This document shows positions 8,703 to 18,609 of a stretch of DNA of 64,000 bases, one piece after another (the first letter of the stretch is position 1; the number at the start of each line of letters is the position of its first letter). The notes below the pieces were generated by a model. The model was not told the DNA's origin. It did no database searches and was given only the letters and a program-made list of their open reading frames with translations. The DNA is taken from positions 124,001 through 188,000 of the forward strand of contig CAJYJH010000010.1 in the NCBI GenBank assembly GCA_913775265.1, written 5' to 3'. Both the position numbers and the translations under genes were made by a program. The DNA is from an uncultured Mucilaginibacter sp. GTDB lineage: Bacteria > Bacteroidota > Bacteroidia > Sphingobacteriales > Sphingobacteriaceae.

Positions 8703-11555
8703 CTAAACCGGAGCCAGCGCCATCTCCTTGGCTAAGAACTGCCCGGTAAAGCTTTCTTTTACCTTGCATAAACCTTCAGGTGTGCCTTTATATAAAATCT
8801 GGCCACCGCCCGAGCCGCCTTCTGGCCCCAAGTCTATTACATGGTCAACTACTTTAATTACATCCAAGTTGTGCTCAATTACCAGTACGGTGTTACCTTT
8901 ATCTACCAGTTGCTGCAATACACCTAATAGCACATTAATATCCTCAAAGTGCAGACCAGTGGTAGGCTCGTCCAGAATATAGAAAGTGTTCCCGGTATCT
9001 TTCTTAGACAACTCTGTAGCCAGCTTTACACGCTGTGCCTCACCGCCCGATAAAGTTAGTGATGACTGCCCTAAGGTGATATAGCCCAAACCCACATCGT
9101 TCAATGTTTTTACCTTACGGTAGATGGATGGGATATGCTCAAAAAAGGAAGTAGCATCCTCAATGCTCATGTCCAATACATCGCTGATGGATTTACCGCG
9201 ATACCTTACCTCAAGCGTCTCGCGGTTGTAACGCTTGCCGCCACATTCTTCGCAAGGCACTTGTACATCAGGTAAAAAATTCATTTCAATAACCTTCATG
9301 CCTGCACCCTGACAGGTTTCGCACCGTCCACCTTTAACGTTGAACGAAAAGCGCCCGGGTTTATAACCGCGTATTTTTGACTCAGGCAACTGTACGTACA
9401 ATGCACGAATGTCCGAAAACACCCCTGTATAGGTAGCTGGGTTTGAACGCGGCGTGCGACCAATAGGTGTCTGGTCAATCTCAATCACCTTATCAATATT
9501 CTCCAAGCCTTCAATCTTGTCGTAAGGCAGCGGATGCTTTTTAGCCCTGAAAAAATGGTGGTTAAGAATAGGGTACAACGTTTCGGTAATCAAACTGGAT
9601 TTACCACTGCCCGACACACCGGTAATACCAATCAACTTACCCAACGGAAACTCGACCGTTACCTTTTTGAGGTTATGACCGGTAGCCTTTTTAAGCGTTA
9701 ACGACTTACCGTTACCCTTGCGTCGTTTTTTAGGGATGGCAATTTCACGCTCACCATTGATGTACGATGTAGTGAGCGTATGCTCGTTCATCAGTTGCTG
9801 TGGCGTACCTTCGGCCACTACCTGTCCACCATGCACACCGGCAGCCGGCCCCATGTCAATTACATAGTCGGCCTCCAGTATCATGTCTTTATCGTGCTCT
9901 ACCACCAGTACGGTATTGCCCAAGTCCCGCAGGTTTTTTAATGCTTTAATCAGGCGGTCGTTATCTCTCTGATGCAGCCCAATGCTTGGCTCGTCCAGAA
10001 TATACATTACATTCATCAGCTGCGAGCCTATCTGCGTAGCCAAACGGATACGCTGCGCCTCACCGCCTGATAAAGTACGTGCGGTACGATCTAAGGTTAA
10101 GTAGCTCAAACCCACATCCAGCAAAAAGCCAATACGGGCACGAATTTCTTTTAAAATCTCGCGGGCGATGACGTTCTGACGTTCGTTAAGGCGCTCCTCC
10201 AAGTTAGTAAACCAATCCTGCAAAGTACGGATGTCCATGCAGGCCAGCTCGAAGATGTTCTTCTGGTCAACTTTAAAATGGAGCGATTCTTTCTTTAAAC
10301 GGGCACCTTCACAAACCGGACAAGTTTTCAGGATGCGATAAGCTTCCATATCGTCCGATATTTCTTCGCTTTTACGCTCCTGCTGTTCTTCGAGCATGCG
10401 GATAATACCGTCGAACGTTACCTGATAGTTTTGTACGTTCCATTTGTTGTATTCTACCGCCACAGTAATAATTTCGTGCGAACCATTCAGGATGATATCC
10501 AGCTTTTCGCGCGGAATTTTCTCGATAGGTACAGATAACGAAAACTCGTACTTTTTGGCCAAAGCCTTCAATACCTGAAAAACCCAGGTTTCGCGGTATT
10601 CCCCTATTGGCGCCAAGCCGCCGTTCATGATGCTCAATTTCGGATTCGGAATCACCGAACTTTCGTCAACCACAAAAATATATCCTAAGCCGTCACATTT
10701 GTCGCAGGCACCATAAGGCGAGTTGAACGAGAATGTGTTAGGTTGCGGCTCATCATAAGATATGCCCGAAACCGGATCCATCAAAAACTTACTAAAGTAA
10801 GACACATTATTGTCTTTATCAGCGATACGTATAATACCTTTAGCCGTTTTTAATGCCGATTGTACCGAGGTGTACAGACGCTTGCTGTCTTTTTCGGTAA
10901 CCACCAGGCGGTCAACCACAATATCAATATCGTGTATCTTATAGCGGTCTAACTGCATTTTAGGCTCTACGTCAACAATAGCGCCGTCTACATATACCTT
11001 CAGATAGCCCTGCTTACGGATTTGCTCAAACAGTTCGCGGTAATGCCCTTTACGACCTTTTACCACCGGCGCCAATATATTTACCGGCTGGCCGTCAAAC
11101 TTTTCCATAATATTGCGCAAAATCTGGTCTTCGCTCATGCGTTCCATTTTTTTCCCGCTGATGTATGAGTAAGCTTCACCCGCACGGGCAAACAGCAAAC
11201 GCATAAAATCGTATATCTCGGTAATGGTACCTACAGTAGACCGTGGGTTTTTGCTGGTTGTTTTTTGCTCAATGGCAATTACCGGGCTCAGGCCCGATAC
11301 CTTATCTACGTCCGGCCTTTCCATACCGCCCATAAACTGGCGCGAATAAGCCGAAAAGGTTTCCATATAACGGCGCTGCCCCTCGGCATAAATGGTATCA
11401 AATGCCAACGAGGACTTACCACTGCCACTCAGGCCGGTAATAACTACCAGTTGGTTGCGCGGAAAGGAAACATCTATGTTTTTTAAGTTATGTACCCGGG
11501 CACCATACACTTCTACTTCACTTTGTTCGCCCAGATCAATAGTTTTTTCGCTCAT
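8703..11555 (-). CDS. uvrA: Excinuclease ABC subunit A
   Basis: A 950-residue damage-recognition ATPase of nucleotide excision repair, with two ABC modules. The first Walker A is GLSGSGKSSLAFDT near residue 41 and the second is GVSGSGKSSLITET near residue 645. Two signature motifs (LSGGEAQR) are present, as are zinc-binding cysteine pairs in CDKCDGLG, CPVCEGARL, CETCQGAG and CEECGGKRY. Length and motif order are canonical. A -7 element at 11635-11642 gives a leader of about 70-75 nt, and a terminator follows. Confidence 0.98.
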   Translation of the reverse strand: MSEKTIDLGEQSEVEVYGARVHNLKNIDVSFPRNQLVVITGLSGSGKSSLAFDTIYAEGQRRYMETFSAYSRQFMGGMERPDVDKVSGLSPVIAIEQKTTSKNPRSTVGTITEIYDFMRLLFARAGEAYSYISGKKMERMSEDQILRNIMEKFDGQPVNILAPVVKGRKGHYRELFEQIRKQGYLKVYVDGAIVDVEPKMQLDRYKIHDIDIVVDRLVVTEKDSKRLYTSVQSALKTAKGIIRIADKDNNVSYFSKFLMDPVSGISYDEPQPNTFSFNSPYGACDKCDGLGYIFVVDESSVIPNPKLSIMNGGLAPIGEYRETWVFQVLKALAKKYEFSLSVPIEKIPREKLDIILNGSHEIITVAVEYNKWNVQNYQVTFDGIIRMLEEQQERKSEEISDDMEAYRILKTCPVCEGARLKKESLHFKVDQKNIFELACMDIRTLQDWFTNLEERLNERQNVIAREILKEIRARIGFLLDVGLSYLTLDRTARTLSGGEAQRIRLATQIGSQLMNVMYILDEPSIGLHQRDNDRLIKALKNLRDLGNTVLVVEHDKDMILEADYVIDMGPAAGVHGGQVVAEGTPQQLMNEHTLTTSYINGEREIAIPKKRRKGNGKSLTLKKATGHNLKKVTVEFPLGKLIGITGVSGSGKSSLITETLYPILNHHFFRAKKHPLPYDKIEGLENIDKVIEIDQTPIGRTPRSNPATYTGVFSDIRALYVQLPESKIRGYKPGRFSFNVKGGRCETCQGAGMKVIEMNFLPDVQVPCEECGGKRYNRETLEVRYRGKSISDVLDMSIEDATSFFEHIPSIYRKVKTLNDVGLGYITLGQSSLTLSGGEAQRVKLATELSKKDTGNTFYILDEPTTGLHFEDINVLLGVLQQLVDKGNTVLVIEHNLDVIKVVDHVIDLGPEGGSGGGQILYKGTPEGLCKVKESFTGQFLAKEMALAPV

Positions 11556-11634
11556 ATTATATTTAGAAACAAGTATTAAACTTGTAAAGCACGGCTTAGT
11601 TTTGCTAACGCCGTAATTAGCTCAAATAGAGATG

Positions 11635-11642
11635 CAAATATA
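11635..11642 (-). promoter_or_regulatory. -7 promoter element of uvrA
   Basis: TATATTTG on the minus strand matches TAnnTTTG and lies about 80 nt upstream of the uvrA ATG. Confidence 0.6.
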
Positions 11643-11703
11643 CGAAAAAGGCCACCGCGCACAATGCACGGCAGCCTGATTTGCTCCGTATTTACTAAAT
11701 ATT

Positions 11704-12471
11704 TTAGTTTATTGACAAAACTTCAGATGGTTTCATGTTTGCCCAAACCTCGTCGTAGCCGTTTTCAACAGGGTAGTCAATTACCTCTTTCATGGCAACC
11801 AGCTTATAAATATACATACCGGTTTCGCGGTTTAAATGCATATAAAAGTAGTTGCCCTTATTTTTGTGGTTGATGGCTTTTTGTACACGCGATGCGCCGG
11901 CATTAAATGCAGCTGCGGCCAATGTCCAGTTGTCAAATTTTTTGTACAACTGCTTTAAGTACTTACAAGCAGCAATGGTAGACTTACGGGTATTTAAACG
12001 CTCATCTCTTTTGCGGCCTACCTTAAGGCCATACTCACGCGCTGTTGCGGGCATAAACTGCCATATACCAGCAGCCCCCCGCGGCGAACGCGCTTGTTTT
12101 TTAAAACCAGACTCAAGCAGTGGGATGTACTTAAAATCTTCGGGAATACCGTAAAGCCTCAGGATAGGTTCGATAACCGGGAACCATTTATTGGCTTTAG
12201 CCTGCAACTCGTCGGTGTGCATTTCGTCATAGCTATGCTTCCAGATAGAGTATTCAAGCTTGCGCTTTACTTTAGCGTTATTTACAGGCACTTCCTCTTC
12301 GGCAAAATTGAGAGGGGCATTTTCTTCTGTACTTTTCTTAACCTCAAATATGTTAAAAAGAACAGGACTGTTTTTCAATGGCTTTTTGTCGGGAACACTA
12401 AAAACAAAAAGCTTTGAGATGATAAACAGCACGCACATTACGGAGCACGTAAGTAGGTGATTTTTGATCAT
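11704..12471 (-). CDS. Lytic transglycosylase (SLT domain)
   Basis: A 255-residue exported murein-cleaving enzyme. Residues 4-24 are a hydrophobic export or anchor segment. The SLT domain spans about 100-245, with the catalytic Glu in LLESGF, then GAAGIWQFMPATAREYG and AAAAFNAG. It resembles the catalytic part of MltD but has no LysM repeats, so it is a short form. It is transcribed from its own -7 element and is separate from uvrA. Confidence 0.93.
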   Translation of the reverse strand: MIKNHLLTCSVMCVLFIISKLFVFSVPDKKPLKNSPVLFNIFEVKKSTEENAPLNFAEEEVPVNNAKVKRKLEYSIWKHSYDEMHTDELQAKANKWFPVIEPILRLYGIPEDFKYIPLLESGFKKQARSPRGAAGIWQFMPATAREYGLKVGRKRDERLNTRKSTIAACKYLKQLYKKFDNWTLAAAAFNAGASRVQKAINHKNKGNYFYMHLNRETGMYIYKLVAMKEVIDYPVENGYDEVWANMKPSEVLSIN

Positions 12472-12513
12472 TCAATAAAAGTTAGTTCAACAATACAGGT
12501 TAGGATGTGTGTG

Positions 12514-12521
12514 CAAAGGTA
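12514..12521 (-). promoter_or_regulatory. -7 promoter element of the transglycosylase gene
   Basis: TACCTTTG on the minus strand, preceded by TTTG after an 18-nt spacer, lies 42 nt before the start codon. Confidence 0.65.
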
Positions 12522-12660
12522 ACAAACATTTCAGACTATCAAACACTTACAACGGCTTAGTGTTTTACTCCATGTTGAAAAATTTCAAAAACAGCACGTT
12601 TAAAGGCTGTAAACTAAGATTTTGATGTGGAAACTTTTTTTATTAATGGGCAATTTTTCG

Positions 12661-12668
12661 TACCTTTG
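12661..12668 (+). promoter_or_regulatory. -7 promoter element of the pseudouridine synthase gene
   Basis: TACCTTTG matches TAnnTTTG and lies 31 nt before the ATG at 12700. A T-rich stretch stands at the -33 position. Confidence 0.65.
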
Positions 12669-12699
12669 CTCCCCGCTTTTAAAGCTTTAACAACAAAAT

Positions 12700-14091
12700 A
12701 TGGTATTCAAAAAACCAGGGAACAGTCGCGACGACAAGTCCAACAAATCAGCCGGCAGGCGTACCGGCAGTGGTGACCAGCCACGCAACAGCTCTTCTCC
12801 TCGCACACGCAATGCAAATTCAGGCTTCAAAAAATCAGATGACGGTGCTCCGGGCAAACGCTTTGGCAACGATTCTGAAAAAAGACCTTATTCAGCATCG
12901 CGCAAACCGTCAACCGGCAGCTTCAATAACGAGGAGCGGCCTAAAAGAAGCTACGGAGTATCAGGTGATAAAAGGCCTTTTGCATCACGCGGCAGCAGCC
13001 AGAGTGAGGGTGGCGAAAAATCTTTTAAACGCAGCAGCGAAGGCGGCTTTAAAAAGTCAGGTTCGTTTGGCGGCAACAGCCGCGGCGAAGGTGGCAAAAC
13101 CTTTAAACGCAATACCGGTGAGGGTTTTAAAAGCGGCGGCTCGTTTAAAAAACGTGGCGAGAGCAGCGAAGGCGGTGAAAAAAGATATAACCGCCCAACG
13201 GCATCATCACGTAGCTGGAGCGAAAAACCGGATTTTAAGAATAAGCCTTACCGCGACCGTGATGAACAACGCAGCACCTCACGTGGTGATGAGCAGCGCG
13301 ACTTTAACGAAGAACGCCCAACACGCGTTTTAAGAGGCCGCAAAAAAAGCGAAACCAATAAAGAAGAAAGCAACTTAATAAGGCTTAATCGCTATATATC
13401 TAATGCCGGCATCTGTTCGCGCCGTAAGGCTGATGAGCTGATTGCTGCCGGTGTAGTTTCGGTAAACGGTGAAGTAGTATCTGAGTTGGGTTTTAAAGTT
13501 GACCCGGCTAAAGACGTAATTCGTTATAACGGCGAAACGCTGAAACGCGAAAAAATGGTTTATGTATTATTAAATAAACCTAAAGACTATATCACCACTA
13601 CGGACGATCCGCAGGAGCGCCGCACGGTAATGCACCTGGTAGAAAAAGCCAGCCGCGAACGCATTTACCCCGTTGGCCGTCTGGACCGCAATACTACCGG
13701 TTTGTTGTTGATGACTAACGACGGTGAACTGGCTGACAAGCTTTCGCACCCACGCAACAGCATCACCAAAATTTACCAGGTAGAGCTAAACAAAAGCTTA
13801 ACCCAGGGCGACCTTAACAAAATTAGTTTTGGTTTGGAGCTGGAAGATGGCCTGATAAAGCCTGATACCGTTAGCTATGTACAAGGTGGCAGCAAACGCG
13901 AAGTAGGTATCCAGATACATAGCGGTAAAAACCGTATTGTTCGCCGTATTTTTGAGCACCTGGGTTACGAAGTAGTAAAACTGGACCGTACCATTTACGC
14001 CAACCTTACCAAAAAAGACTTACCGCGCGGCCGTTGGAGATACCTGGACGAAAAAGAGATTATCCAACTAAAGCATCTGGTGCAGGTATAA
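12700..14091 (+). CDS. RsuA/RluB-type pseudouridine synthase with long basic N-terminal tail
   Basis: A 463-residue protein. Residues 1 to about 224 are low complexity, rich in Ser, Gly, Lys, Arg and Asn, with repeated GGEKSFKR-like and GSFKK-like pieces. The enzyme follows: an S4 RNA-binding domain from about 226 (RLNRYISNAGICSRRKADEL), then the RsuA/RluB catalytic domain with Asp in GRLDRNTTGLLL. It isomerises uridine in ribosomal RNA; which site cannot be told. The tail is probably disordered and RNA-binding, an inference from composition. The ATG at 12700 fits the promoter. Confidence 0.93.
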   Translation: MVFKKPGNSRDDKSNKSAGRRTGSGDQPRNSSSPRTRNANSGFKKSDDGAPGKRFGNDSEKRPYSASRKPSTGSFNNEERPKRSYGVSGDKRPFASRGSSQSEGGEKSFKRSSEGGFKKSGSFGGNSRGEGGKTFKRNTGEGFKSGGSFKKRGESSEGGEKRYNRPTASSRSWSEKPDFKNKPYRDRDEQRSTSRGDEQRDFNEERPTRVLRGRKKSETNKEESNLIRLNRYISNAGICSRRKADELIAAGVVSVNGEVVSELGFKVDPAKDVIRYNGETLKREKMVYVLLNKPKDYITTTDDPQERRTVMHLVEKASRERIYPVGRLDRNTTGLLLMTNDGELADKLSHPRNSITKIYQVELNKSLTQGDLNKISFGLELEDGLIKPDTVSYVQGGSKREVGIQIHSGKNRIVRRIFEHLGYEVVKLDRTIYANLTKKDLPRGRWRYLDEKEIIQLKHLVQV

Positions 14092-14181
14092 TTTTAAGAA
14101 TCAAGAGTACAGAATCAGGAATACAGAACCTGATAATTTACTCAGCATCTTAAACATTACTTGCCCATAACATAACTTTTG

Positions 14182-14211
14182 AAGCCTTTTCTTTACAGGA
14201 AAGGCTTTTTT
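14182..14211 (+). terminator. Terminator of the pseudouridine synthase gene
   Basis: Arms 14182-14191 and 14198-14207 (AAGCCTTTTC / GGAAAGGCTT) with a 6-nt loop are followed by a T run that ends directly before the next promoter. Confidence 0.7.
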
Positions 14212-14212
14212 G

Positions 14213-14220
14213 TTACTTTG
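14213..14220 (+). promoter_or_regulatory. -7-like promoter element of the lactonase gene
   Basis: TTACTTTG is a one-base variant of TAnnTTTG. It lies 19 nt before ATG 14240 and makes any start upstream of that ATG unlikely. Confidence 0.5.
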
Positions 14221-14239
14221 CGTTTTTAATTGGAGTTCT

Positions 14240-15376
14240 ATGAAAAAACTACTTTTCTTATTGGGCTTGTTGCCGGGCTTACTAATGGCACAACCCAAGC
14301 CACCCAAAATGCTAGATTTACTGATTGGCACTTACACCAGTAATGGCAGCGACGGCATATATGTTTATCGTTTTTATACCGAAAGTGGCCGTTTGGCTTA
14401 TTTAAACCGCACTACCGGCGTTGACAACCCATCATACTTATGTATATCGCCAAACCGCAAATTTGTTTACTCGGTTAACGAAATTGGCGACGACCGCAAA
14501 GGGGGCGTAAGTGCGTTTAGCTTTGAGCCTAAGGTGGGCAAAATTGAACTGATTAACAAGCAGGTATCGGGCGCCGGGCCATGCTATATATCGATTGATA
14601 AAGATCAAAAAAATGTATTTACGGCCAACTATACCGGTGGTAACTTATATGTGTTCCCTGTAAATAAAGATGGCTCATTAAACCCTGCATCGCAGATTAT
14701 TCAAGAGCCAAACCAGGGCTTAGGGCCTAATAAACAAAGGCAGGATAAACCGCATGTGCACACGGCCATGCTATCTCCTGATGAAAAATATCTATTGTTC
14801 AGCAATTTGGGTAATGATAAATTAAACATTTACCGCTACAAAGCTTCACAACCTCAACCGCTGTCGCCATCTACCCCGGCGGCTATCAGTTTGCCCGGCG
14901 GCGAAGGTCCACGTCATATTGATTTTAGCCCTAATAAAAAATACATGTATGTGATTACCGAAATGGGCGGAAACATCTTTGCTTATAATTACAACAACGG
15001 GCAGCCTAAAGCACTGCAAAGCGTAAGCATGCTGCCTGATGGTTTTACCGGGCAGATTGGCGGCGCCGACATCCATGTATCACCTGATGGTCGCTTTTTG
15101 TATGCCAGCAACCGGGGCGATGCTAATGAAATTATAGTATATGCCATTAACCAGGAAACAGGCTTGTTGACGTTTGTTGAGCGCCAGTCGAGCATGGGTA
15201 ACCACCCACGTAACTTTGTGATAGACCCATCGGGTAAATACCTGTTGGTAGCTAATCAAAAAAGCAACAACATTGTGGTTTTCAAAATCAATCCTAATAA
15301 TGGACACCTTACTAACAGTGGCATTCAGGTGCAATTAGATAGCCCAAGCTGTTTGAAGTTTACAGCAGCAGAATAA
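14240..15376 (+). CDS. Lactonase family protein (seven-bladed propeller), exported
   Basis: A 378-residue protein with a signal peptide (LLFLLGLLPGLLMAQ), then the YbhE-type propeller of 6-phosphogluconolactonases. Recurrent blade motifs are present: LCISPNRKFVYSVNE, HIDFSPNKKYMYVITE, DIHVSPDGRFLYASNR and NFVIDPSGKYLLVANQ. Because it is exported, it probably hydrolyses another sugar lactone rather than feeding the pentose phosphate route; this is inference. ATG 14240 gives a clean signal peptide. It ends at a strong terminator shared with the converging barrel gene. Confidence 0.92.
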   Translation: MKKLLFLLGLLPGLLMAQPKPPKMLDLLIGTYTSNGSDGIYVYRFYTESGRLAYLNRTTGVDNPSYLCISPNRKFVYSVNEIGDDRKGGVSAFSFEPKVGKIELINKQVSGAGPCYISIDKDQKNVFTANYTGGNLYVFPVNKDGSLNPASQIIQEPNQGLGPNKQRQDKPHVHTAMLSPDEKYLLFSNLGNDKLNIYRYKASQPQPLSPSTPAAISLPGGEGPRHIDFSPNKKYMYVITEMGGNIFAYNYNNGQPKALQSVSMLPDGFTGQIGGADIHVSPDGRFLYASNRGDANEIIVYAINQETGLLTFVERQSSMGNHPRNFVIDPSGKYLLVANQKSNNIVVFKINPNNGHLTNSGIQVQLDSPSCLKFTAAE

Positions 15377-15395
15377 CACTATAATATTCTCTATA

Positions 15396-15438
15396 AATAA
15401 ACGAACCCGTTATAGTAGCTATAACGGGTTCGTTTATT
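15396..15438. terminator. Bidirectional terminator between converging genes
   Basis: A perfect 20-bp stem (15396-15415 with 15419-15438) has a 3-nt loop, and T-rich sequence follows on both strands. It serves the lactonase gene and the barrel gene, whose stop is at 15451. Confidence 0.85.
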
Positions 15439-15450
15439 TTGTTATTCTTA

Positions 15451-17949
15451 CTAACGGATGTTGGCACCCCCGCCCGGATTCATATCATCCGGGTTACCGC
15501 CTCCGCCGTTATCTTGGTCGCGCTTCTGGCGCTTTTGCTCACTGCCACTACCGCCAAAACGGTAAGCCAGCGTAAACATAACAGTACGTGTAGCAAACCT
15601 GCGATACGACTCGGAGGTGTAAGGTATGGCCGTACCGGTGTTATCGATGATAGAACCGAATTTACGGGTGTTAAAAATATCGCGTGCGTTTACACTGGCA
15701 TTCAATGTTTTGGTTATATCGTAGCGTATACCACCATCTAAACCGTACAGTGCTTTACTAAACCCTTGTGCTATTACTTGTTTACCCTGGTAGTCACCTC
15801 GCAATTGTATGCCTAATTTTTTAATAGGTTTAATATTGGCAGTTAAGTTTCCATTAAAGGCATACCCCGACGTAGACTGAACAAACAAGGCAGGATCACC
15901 TTTAATATTCCGGTAAAAAACGTTTACGTTACCCGTTAAATCAAGCTTTGATGAAGCTGTTACTTTAGCTATCAACTCATAACCTGCGTTAGCAGCGCTG
16001 TTAATATTATCAAACTGTGTTAATGTAAGCGATGATGTTAATGGCCTGCGTACCTGCTGAATGTTGTTGTTGGTATAACGATAGTATAACGACGATGTTA
16101 AAGTTACCGCCTGCCAGTAATTAATATAACTCAACTCAAACGCATGAGTATCTTCGGGCCTTAAGTTAGGGTTACCCTGCTGATAGTTTAAAGGGTCGCT
16201 ACGATCCAGGAAAGGCGATAGTTGCCTGTCGCGCGGACGGGTTACACGGCGGGTATAGCTTAACTGCAGCGTTTGGTTCTCAGTTATTTTGTCGCTCAAA
16301 AATATACTTGGGTACACCCTAAAATAATCCTGCTTGTATTGCTGTACACTATCCACCAAACGAGTACGGATGTGGGCATCTTCTAAACGCGCACCTACCT
16401 GCACACCAAATTTACCAAACTGCCTTTGGAAGTTACCATACACCGCATGCACCTGCTCATTATAAATAAAATGGTTAGAGCGGGTTGGGTCAAACACAAA
16501 CTGATCCGTCAGGCTGTTGGCAGGTATAAATGCGCGGTAATCGTTATCATTACGGTTAATGGTAGTACGGTAACCAGCTTCCATCTTGCTATTCTTACCT
16601 AAAGGCATAGTATAATCGGCCTGGAAATTCAGGTTACGCTGCTTTTGGTCGGTAAAGTTGTTTTGTTGAAAAGCACTGTCGCGACGAACTGGTGCATAAA
16701 AGTTATATTGCGTGTTTAAGTACTCATCACCGTTTTCTTTTTCGGTTGAGTAGCCGATATTGGCCGTTAACTCCTGCCCCTGCTTTTTATATTTATGACT
16801 AAAATCGGCGTTAAGGTCGACGTTGGTCCCTGAGTTATAAGAGACGTTATTTTGGCTAAGCCGCTGCAGCAGTACGTTACGGCTGGTAATATTAGTGAGC
16901 CCGTTTTGAAAACGGTCGCGGTTACGAATGTTAATATTATCAGAGAACGTTAAAACCGACTTAGGACTCAGGTTTATATCAATACCGGTACGGATATTAT
17001 GCGAATTAAATTTGAAGGTTTGATCTGATTCCTGGTTTTGAAACCTGGCCGAATCGGTACCCGGGTAAGTAGTACGATTAGTATAGCCATTGCCAATACG
17101 ATCGGCCTTACGATAACTATAATTACCAAAAATGTTAACCTTTGAGGTCTGATAAGCCAGGTTTAAACTACCGTTGTAAGTATTTTGTGTACCGATAGTA
17201 GCTGACGCCGAGCCGTTAAAACCTAATTGCGCGTTTCGCTTAAGCACGATATTGATAATGCCCGACTGCCCCTCAGCATCATATTTTGACGAAGGATTGG
17301 TAATTACCTCAATATTATCAATAGCGCTGGCCGGGATGGACTGCAAAATATCGCTCACGCTGCCACCCGAAATAGCAGACGGTTTACCGTTAATTAAAAC
17401 CCGCACATTGCTTGAGCCGCGCAGGTTAACGTTACCGTCAACATCTACCTGTACCGAAGGCACGTTGGTTAACAAATCGGTAGCCGAACCACCTTGGCTT
17501 ACCAAACTTTGATCAACGCTGAATACTTTTTTATCAGTGCTTAATTTAATTTGGCTGCGCTGTGCAGTTACAACCACTTCTTTAAGCACACCTTTGGCCG
17601 GTTTTACTTTTACGCTGCCTAAATTAATAGTATTACCGGCAGCCGTAATGCGAATGCTGTCTTTAGTGTAAGTAAGATAGCCAATAAAAGTTGCCTTAAA
17701 CAGGTAGGTTCCGGCTTTAAGCCCTCCTACCTTGAAATTTCCGTTTAAGTCGGTTTGTATGCCTTTATTGGTTTTGTCGGCTTTGTTGGTTAAGCTTACG
17801 CTGGCAAAATCGAGCGGCTGGTTGGTGGTGGCATCTACCAGCTTGCCAGTGACTATACCGCCTGCAGATGCAGCAGTCTGCGCACTGGCTTTTAAAACTG
17901 TTAAAGAAATTAATATAAATAGACCCCGTAATATCACCGAAAACTTCAT
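15451..17949 (-). CDS. TonB-dependent receptor-like outer membrane beta-barrel protein
   Basis: An 832-residue outer membrane protein. It has a signal peptide (about 1-25), a carboxypeptidase-regulatory-like domain at about 30-115 (GKLVDATTNQPLDFASVSL), a plug domain (KVFSVDQSLVSQGGSATDLL, INGKPSAISGGSVSDIL), and a long barrel of alternating aromatic strands. It fits the outer membrane beta-barrel family common in Bacteroidota. The last about 25 residues are Gly/Asn/Asp rich and lack the usual C-terminal aromatic signal. No SusD partner is adjacent, so a glycan uptake pair is unlikely; the substrate is unknown. Confidence 0.92.
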   Translation of the reverse strand: MKFSVILRGLFILISLTVLKASAQTAASAGGIVTGKLVDATTNQPLDFASVSLTNKADKTNKGIQTDLNGNFKVGGLKAGTYLFKATFIGYLTYTKDSIRITAAGNTINLGSVKVKPAKGVLKEVVVTAQRSQIKLSTDKKVFSVDQSLVSQGGSATDLLTNVPSVQVDVDGNVNLRGSSNVRVLINGKPSAISGGSVSDILQSIPASAIDNIEVITNPSSKYDAEGQSGIINIVLKRNAQLGFNGSASATIGTQNTYNGSLNLAYQTSKVNIFGNYSYRKADRIGNGYTNRTTYPGTDSARFQNQESDQTFKFNSHNIRTGIDINLSPKSVLTFSDNINIRNRDRFQNGLTNITSRNVLLQRLSQNNVSYNSGTNVDLNADFSHKYKKQGQELTANIGYSTEKENGDEYLNTQYNFYAPVRRDSAFQQNNFTDQKQRNLNFQADYTMPLGKNSKMEAGYRTTINRNDNDYRAFIPANSLTDQFVFDPTRSNHFIYNEQVHAVYGNFQRQFGKFGVQVGARLEDAHIRTRLVDSVQQYKQDYFRVYPSIFLSDKITENQTLQLSYTRRVTRPRDRQLSPFLDRSDPLNYQQGNPNLRPEDTHAFELSYINYWQAVTLTSSLYYRYTNNNIQQVRRPLTSSLTLTQFDNINSAANAGYELIAKVTASSKLDLTGNVNVFYRNIKGDPALFVQSTSGYAFNGNLTANIKPIKKLGIQLRGDYQGKQVIAQGFSKALYGLDGGIRYDITKTLNASVNARDIFNTRKFGSIIDNTGTAIPYTSESYRRFATRTVMFTLAYRFGGSGSEQKRQKRDQDNGGGGNPDDMNPGGGANIR

Positions 17950-18118
17950 CCGGCAAAAGTCAGCTTTTTATCAGTAGCTGCCCGTAGTTAGCTTGTAACT
18001 TTGTTGTTGACTATCAGCCAAAGGAGGTAATTTTTTCATTACGAAAAATCAATCCCATCGTAACAGAAAGCTACTATGACTCCTTGGATTAATAGCTTTT
18101 ATAATTGCTTACGGCTAC

Positions 18119-18604
18119 CTAAGCCTTTTTTACCATGACAGCCAGTTCTTCAATTTCAGGTGCCTTTTCGTAAGCTTTTAATAATTTATGCTGATGATTA
18201 TAGATGGCAATGTAAGGCGTAGTTTTTACATTATAATACTGCAGCACTTTATAAGAGTTACCCTCAGTACCTACGGTAATATTAGGATAGGCCGATATAC
18301 CAAATTCTTTGTAAAAACCTTTAATCATCCGGTAGTCCACCGCCGATACCATCACGATCTGAATCTTAGAGAAGTCTTTCATCTGCCCTTTAATCTCATT
18401 AATTAAATGCTGGCAATGGCTACAATCCGGCGAAAAATAGACAATCATCACCGGCTGATTTTTTTTGAGATTGGCAGGTGTGCGATAAACACTGTCGGCA
18501 TCCAATATCCGGTAATCAGGTATATTCTTAATGTTTGCATTGTTCTGCGCACGGGTACAGCCTACAGTAACAATCAGGCTTAAAAAAAATAATATTCTTT
18601 TCAT
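18119..18604 (-). CDS. Thioredoxin-fold lipoprotein with CSHC active site
   Basis: A 161-residue exported protein. The signal sequence ends in a lipobox VTVGC, and the thioredoxin fold has a CxxC active site in SPDCSHCQHL (cysteines about 76 and 79). It resembles TlpA/ResA-type periplasmic thiol-disulfide reductases. It starts 5 nt after the stop of the upstream oxidoreductase gene, suggesting co-transcription. The partner protein is unknown. Confidence 0.9.
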   Translation of the reverse strand: MKRILFFLSLIVTVGCTRAQNNANIKNIPDYRILDADSVYRTPANLKKNQPVMIVYFSPDCSHCQHLINEIKGQMKDFSKIQIVMVSAVDYRMIKGFYKEFGISAYPNITVGTEGNSYKVLQYYNVKTTPYIAIYNHQHKLLKAYEKAPEIEELAVMVKKA

Positions 18605-18609
18605 TGTGT

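Noticed and set aside
12770..13333. A 187-codon frame of Ala/Lys-rich sequence inside the pseudouridine synthase tail
   Set aside because: It is the shifted frame of a repetitive basic region and has no start signal of its own.
15451..17949. TonB-like barrel as a SusC of a polysaccharide utilisation locus
   Set aside because: No SusD or glycoside hydrolase gene is adjacent, and the barrel belongs to a different Bacteroidota family.
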